Source: Conidiobolus incongruus B7586 | Taxonomy: Eukaryota; Entomophthoromycota; Entomophthoromycetes; Entomophthorales; Conidiobolaceae | Assembly: GCA_000697335.1 (NCBI GenBank) | Contig: JNEM01010370.1 | Span: 1-13,525 of the forward strand | Length of the DNA stretch: 13,525 nt | Direction of reading: 5' to 3' | Shown: positions 9,754 through 13,525 of the stretch, in pieces | How positions within the stretch are numbered: the first letter of the stretch is position 1 | Layout of the letters: the number at the start of each line of letters is the position of its first letter | The notes under the pieces: generated by a model | What the model was told of the DNA's origin: nothing | What the model saw: only the letters and a program-made list of their open reading frames with translations | The model's database searches: none | Made by a program: the position numbers and the translations under genes

Positions 9754-10237
9754 ATGTTTGAATTAGAAGTTCTAAAGTTCAAGGGTTAGAATTTGATAAA
9801 AATAGTCAAACAAACGGTTTTTGAGTATTAAGATGAAAATATAAAATATATTATTATTTGTTCACATTAGATAAAGTATGTAGATTTAAATACAACTCAC
9901 ATTTATATATAATGAGATAAGAAAGTAGATTCGGAATTCAAGCTTAAAGCTGCAAAAATGGTTAAAAGAATAAACAAAGCGTGGTTGAAAGCATATAGTC
10001 ACAATCTCAGTTTGATAAAATGAATTTATTAAGACTTATAATAATAAGTAATTGGCTCCCATAAAGTAACTTTTGGTTAAATTTTCGAAACCAGGAATAC
10101 TTTTGTTTATTGATAATATTCCTTTGGATCTTCATCCCTCTATTCTGAAAGATTCTTTTGAGATCTGGAAATTGCTTTATCCAGGTAATATTTATGAGTT
10201 TTATAGATGTATATTCTGGGATATTAATTACCATTAG
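9754..10237 (+). pseudogene. tubby-C-like paralogue, heavily decayed (copy D)
   Basis: The C-terminal part, open from 10070 to the TAG at 10235-10237, contains FSKPGILLFIDNIPLDLHPS, which matches RSKPGILSIDSSIPMDFWHP of the intact copy A almost residue for residue. Just upstream LAPIK-LLVK fits LAILDGFTLG, with stops at 10049 and 10067. The beginning at 9754 reads MFELEVLKFKG, close to MFEKLEIKKF at the start of copy B, which suggests both came from one parent gene. The middle part is broken by several stops and at least one frameshift (around 10000-10020), so the N-terminal and C-terminal pieces are in different frames. It is more eroded than copy B. Same strand as copies A and B, as expected for tandem duplicates. 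Confidence 0.6.
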
Positions 10238-10623
10238 TATTATCTTAATATAATAAAATATAATATTAAGTCAATTACTAAATTTTCAAATGATATATAA
10301 ATTTCAAAGTTGAATTTTAGTAATAGATTCAATTTGATCTAACATGATTATAATATTAAAATGTATTTATTCTCCTTTTAATATAAGTTTCCAATGTTTA
10401 AATTAGGTTAACTTACATTCATATAGTTTAAAAAAAGTTGACCATAGTATTAAAATATTATTATTTAACAATAATCTATAATATATACATTTTACTTATA
10501 TCTAATTATATTGAAAAACAAAATATTAATTTGTTAGAAGATTTGTAAAATAACACTATTAACAATGTCTATTAATGTGATATTATCATTTAGTAAAATG
10601 AATATAAATTCTCAAAATGATAA
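10238..10623. other. AT-rich spacer before the solo LTR
   Basis: No gene or repeat is recognised. The composition is the ordinary AT background of the window, and it changes abruptly at about 10624. Confidence 0.5.
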
Positions 10624-10956
10624 TGACACTGGCTGGGAAGTCTAGTGTCTAATAATTTTTAATTAAATAGTTGTCTTCCGGGACGGCGCCTGTTAGGTGA
10701 TATAAAAGGGACAGCTTATTGTTTGACCTGGATTATTGGGCAGTACCCTAGGAAGAGGACCGACGTGACAACTTGGTTGTAGTCAGTATATTTATAGTTT
10801 ATTTGACGTGCCTTACCAGCATACGAGCGACAAGTCGGAAGAAAGATTGATTTCATTGCTCGGGTGTATTTTGTGGTCATGTTATAGGTAGATCTATGAT
10901 GGGGTTCTCGAATCAACTGAATTGTTAAAGTCGAACGGGTCTTCCGGCCCGTGACA
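10624..10956 (-). mobile_element. probable solo LTR of an LTR retrotransposon
   Basis: A compositional island of 333 bp begins TGACACTGG and ends CCGTGACA, so it has the TG...CA ends of an LTR. It is flanked on both sides by ATAA (10620-10623 and 10957-10960), a 4-base target duplication as made by many Ty3/Gypsy elements. On the minus strand it opens with TGTCACGGGCC, and a good TATA box (CTATAAATA) lies about 160 bp in, which makes the minus orientation more likely; the plus strand also has TATAAAAG, so this is not certain. No internal coding region remains beside it, as expected after recombination between two LTRs. It retains much of its GC content and therefore looks younger than the other relics here. 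A short inverted pair (GACACT 10625-10630, AGTGTC 10644-10649) lies at its left end. Confidence 0.5.
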
Positions 10957-11364
10957 ATAAATGAACTATAAATAAGTTTATTTGATCAAGAATTCATTGT
11001 ACTAAGATATATTACGCGCAATGTTCCATAAGAAATTTGAATTGAAGTTATATAATACAAATTTATCAAGAATTGTTTATCATCAAGAATATATTATTTG
11101 ATTCCATTAGAATTCTTGATAATAGATCAAATAAATATTTATTTTATGTACAAGTTTATTTAAAATTTTGTAAATACAATCATGAATTAAAATTTCGAAA
11201 TTCTATTAAACAAAATTTTGAAATAATTTAAATCTGAACCAATCCCATAAGTATAATATTTTAAACCAAAGGTATTTAGGTAGGTATATTCAGTAAACAA
11301 ATCCCAATAATTAATAATTAATGACAAAATTTCAAACAATCTATCAATAAATTAACTTAATAAA
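10957..11364. promoter_or_regulatory. region upstream of TAF7 with TCAAGAAT repeats
   Basis: This 400-bp interval must include the TAF7 promoter. TCAAGAAT occurs three times in direct orientation (10986-10993, 11066-11073, 11083-11090) and once inverted (11112-11119). The outer copies belong to a larger imperfect inverted repeat with the shared words TTTATTTGATC and AAGAATTC (about 10971-10995 and 11109-11142). It could be a binding-site cluster, a foldback element or chance in AT-rich DNA. No distinctive TATA box can be singled out. The bases before the start codon (TTAATAAA) are A-rich, as is common for fungal start sites. Confidence 0.3.
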
Positions 11365-12713
11365 ATGAATCCGTCAACGCAAGATGTTAATAGTCAGAAA
11401 AAACTAAGAATTAAAGAACCTAAAGCAGCTGGTGATAGTGATTCCAAACCTTCTAAAGGTGCTCCTAGGGCTAAGCGTCGCAGTAAGAAGCAGAGGGAAG
11501 CGGAGGCTGAAAAGAATAGGATTTTGTTGAAAATTAACACCAAGAAGCTGATAGAAGATGAATTAGACATTGAATTCGCACCTGAAGAGCACCTAATATT
11601 GAGAGTTCCAGAGAGCTTGGCACCAAAATTGAGGGAACTTGTGGATAAAAGGGAACCTTTGGAAGGAGTTAAATTAGAATTTCAAGGTATACTATTTAAA
11701 GTGTGTAATTTATTCTATTTTTAATCATTTTTCAGAGGATAGAAAGGGCACTTTTGTATTTGACAATCAAACATATTCAACACGTCTCGTAGATTTACCA
11801 TGTATTGTGGAGACTCATAAAACTTTAGACGCTAAAAATCTCTATAAGATTGCGGATATATCTCAGATGTTGGTTATTCAAGACCCTGGCAATGCACCAT
11901 CCAAACCTATGAACCCTGACGAACCTTACTTATGGCCTGATGGTCTTACACCTCCACTCAAGAATGCTAGACAGAGAAGATTTAGAAAGAGGACAACGAA
12001 ACAGGTAACTAGTAATACATAATTTAATACATAAGCAATAGCCAAATATTAGATTGGTGAAACTGTCGAAGCTGAGTTGGAAAAGTTATTAGAAGAGGAT
12101 TTGAATGCTATAGATGTAGTTTACGGTAAGCTTGCATCGAAAATATAAGAATAGACACTCAAATACTAATTGTAAATCCAGATCTACATGAAGGCGCCGA
12201 CTACGACAGTGACAACGAATCCGCCATAGGACGATCAATCCGGGACGAATTAGACAGCCATGTGGATATGGACGATCCCAGCGATGTTCAATTCCTAGAT
12301 GATGACGACGATCGAACCAATCTTCGCTCCGATACAAATGCTCCTAGCGGCGATGAAGCTGAAGTTGCCATGTCGGACGCTCAATCATCCGCTCAGAATC
12401 AAAACGAAGAAGACGATGACGATGATGACGATGACGACGAAACTAGTGAAGACGAAGACGAAGAGGATGAGGAAGATGCAGCTGAAAAGGCTAGATTGAG
12501 AGATACAATTTCAAATATGGAGAAGGATATCGAGAAGAAGGTTCAAGAACTCACCAGAATTACAAATCCAATTATCAGAGTAAATTAATTAATATTCTTT
12601 ATACATTTTTATACTAATTTATATTTTAGAAACGTTTCGAAGATACTATTGGTAAACAACGTGCACTTATGGCTGAGTATCAGGAACAGTTGGACTCTTT
12701 TAACCAAAAGTAG
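11365..12713 (+). CDS. TAF7: TFIID subunit TAF7 (five exons)
   Basis: TAF7 is a subunit of the TFIID complex, which recognises core promoters for RNA polymerase II; in the family it binds TAF1 and restrains its activity until initiation. I place exons at 11365-11686, 11736-12004, 12053-12125, 12182-12579 and 12630-12713, giving 381 residues and a TAG stop. All introns are GT...AG and the joined frame is open. Residues 35-51 are strongly basic. The TAFII55 N-terminal domain runs from about 62 to 221: EEHLILRVP at 74-82, RLVDLPCIVETHKTLD at 124-139, LYKIADISQMLVI at 143-155 and the signature DGLTPPLKNARQRRFRKR at 176-193. An acidic run of Asp/Glu lies at 297-321 and a probable coiled coil at about 328-378, both usual in the C-terminal half. 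The length is close to the 349 residues of human TAF7. Exon GC content is well above the flanks, as expected for a constrained gene. The identification is secure; the short last exon is supported by frame and by the coiled-coil pattern. Confidence 0.93.
11687..11735 (+). other. TAF7 intron 1 (49 bp, phase 1)
   Basis: GTATAC...TTTTTCAG. Removing it joins LEFQ to EDRKGTFVF, the expected continuation of the TAF7 domain. A TTTTTAAT stretch before the acceptor is the likely branch region. Confidence 0.9.
12005..12052 (+). other. TAF7 intron 2 (48 bp, phase 0)
   Basis: GTAACT...AAATATTAG. The acceptor at 12051-12052 is the only nearby AG that keeps the frame open; earlier AGs at 12035 and 12041 lead to a stop or the wrong frame. 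It joins RTTKQ to IGETVEAELE. Confidence 0.85.
12126..12181 (+). other. TAF7 intron 3 (56 bp, phase 1)
   Basis: GTAAGC...AATCCAG, with a TACTAAT branch site at 12164-12170. It joins AIDVVY to DLHEGADYDS. Confidence 0.9.
12580..12629 (+). other. TAF7 intron 4 (50 bp, phase 0)
   Basis: GTAAAT...ATTTTAG, with a TACTAAT branch site at 12612-12618. Removing it continues the C-terminal coiled coil (NPIIR to KRFEDTIGKQ). Without splicing the protein would end two codons later. Confidence 0.85.
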
Positions 12714-13458
12714 AGTAGCACTTTCTCTTTATATTTTGCATGTTATTATTGTACTTTTAAATATCTCGGTAGTATATTAATTTTCATTGAATCTATTATA
12801 CTAATATATTGCTAACATATTACAGCATTGGAGCTTATATTTAATTTAGAAATACATATTTTCCTATTTGTGAATTCATTCGCCTGGGTTAAATATTCTG
12901 TTAGTATATTTGATAAGTCATGTAATGATATTAGAACTTAGTTATGAAACATTAAAAATTTGTTAAAATTATATTTCATTTATCTATTAAAACAAATTAA
13001 AATTATCATCATAATCATATTAGAAGTAATATTATCATTAACTGTGGTTCAATATTATATTTTTATATTGAAAATTTCACATTTGGATTATTGCCGTAGT
13101 CAATTTTCAATGATTTAGTAGATCCATTTGCAAGTTATAATAAATTTTTTACTTGAATACAAAATAAAACATTTTTCAACTTGTAATAAGTAAAAAAATT
13201 ATTTAGAATGTTGAAAATGATCTTATAATCTTAGCATATTACCTATATTTATCAATTTAAATATTTGAATATAAAATATAATATTCTGCGTACTATATCG
13301 AAATCAAAATCAAAATCAAAATAAATGCAATCATTAATTTTGAATTGATGAAATAAGAGTGAAAAATTTGATAAAGATTGTATAAGGAATAGTAATGTGA
13401 TTTTGAAATAAAACATTTTCACTTGATGTGTGATATGAACTTTAATAAGGAATTTTAG
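12714..13458. other. AT-rich spacer between TAF7 and tRNA-Ala
   Basis: About 745 bases without a gene. The first part holds the TAF7 3' end. A short tandem run of the 6-base unit AAAATC lies at about 13301-13323. Nothing else is recognised. Confidence 0.6.
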
Positions 13459-13525
13459 GGGGAATTAGCTCAAATGGTAGAGCGCTCGCTTAGCATGCGA
13501 GAGGCACGGGGATCGATACCCCGAT
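13459..13525 (+). tRNA. tRNA-Ala (AGC), cut by the window end
   Basis: The acceptor strand GGGGAAT is followed by TA, the D stem GCTC/GAGC with an AAATGGTA loop, the anticodon stem CTCGC/GCGAG around TTAGCAT (anticodon AGC), a 5-base variable loop, and the T stem CGGGG/CCCCG with an ATCGATA loop. Internal promoter boxes A (TAGCTCAAATGG) and B (GGATCGATACC) are present for RNA polymerase III. There is no intron. Only the first two bases of the 3' acceptor strand fall inside the window, so the G3-U70 identity pair of alanine tRNAs cannot be checked here. Inosine at the first anticodon position would let it read GCU, GCC and GCA. It is intact as far as visible. Confidence 0.93.

Noticed and set aside
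10007-10234. 75-codon minus-strand frame
   Set aside because: The plus strand here matches the tubby-C-like family, so this is the shadow of copy D.
10716-10916. 66-codon minus-strand open frame
   Set aside because: It lies wholly inside the probable solo LTR and is best seen as chance openness of GC-richer DNA.
12089-12337. 82-codon minus-strand frame opposite TAF7
   Set aside because: It is antisense to TAF7 exons 3-4; Arg/His/Cys-rich composition is the complement of the acidic coding strand.
12299-12499. Met/Thr/Lys-rich frame within TAF7 exon 4
   Set aside because: It is an out-of-frame reading of the Asp/Glu codon run.
1-13525. CRISPR array, bacterial operon or organellar origin
   Set aside because: There are no regularly spaced repeats. 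Spliceosomal introns, a polymerase III type tRNA gene and TAF7 indicate fungal nuclear DNA.

Overview
The window looks like nuclear DNA from a fungus with a very A+T-rich genome. Three things point there: a split RNA polymerase II general factor gene (TAF7) with four introns of 48-56 bp and yeast-like TACTAAT branch sites, an intronless tRNA-Ala(AGC), and a small tubby-C-like protein of a kind I associate with fungi. The composition suggests an early-diverging or otherwise AT-rich lineage, but I cannot name the species.

Layout. Positions 1-3130 are gene-poor AT desert holding one GC-richer island (about 893-1148), possibly a solo LTR. Positions 3131-3778 hold an intact intronless gene for a 215-residue tubby-C-like protein (copy A). 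Positions 3779-7434 are again gene-poor, with a second, longer GC-rich island at about 6405-6825 that I cannot identify. Positions 7435-8520 are a complete-looking but dead mariner-type DNA transposon on the minus strand, with terminal inverted repeats and a TA target duplication. Its transposase frame runs for 333 codons with no indel but carries 13 in-frame stops. Positions 8601-10237 contain two clear decayed relatives of copy A (B and D) and a weaker third trace (C). Positions 10624-10956 are a probable solo LTR. TAF7 lies at 11365-12713 (five exons, 381 residues), and the tRNA-Ala gene starts at 13459 and is cut by the window end.

How it fits together. Only two protein genes look functional: TAF7, a basal transcription factor subunit, and copy A. 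The rest is a record of gene duplication, transposon insertion and decay. Wherever I can compare relics with intact relatives, the substitutions are mostly C-to-T or G-to-A changes with few or no indels. This is the pattern of repeat-induced point mutation (RIP) or strong AT-biased mutation, and it is the observation most worth testing here. I found no CRISPR array, operon, rRNA gene or obvious new enzymatic system.
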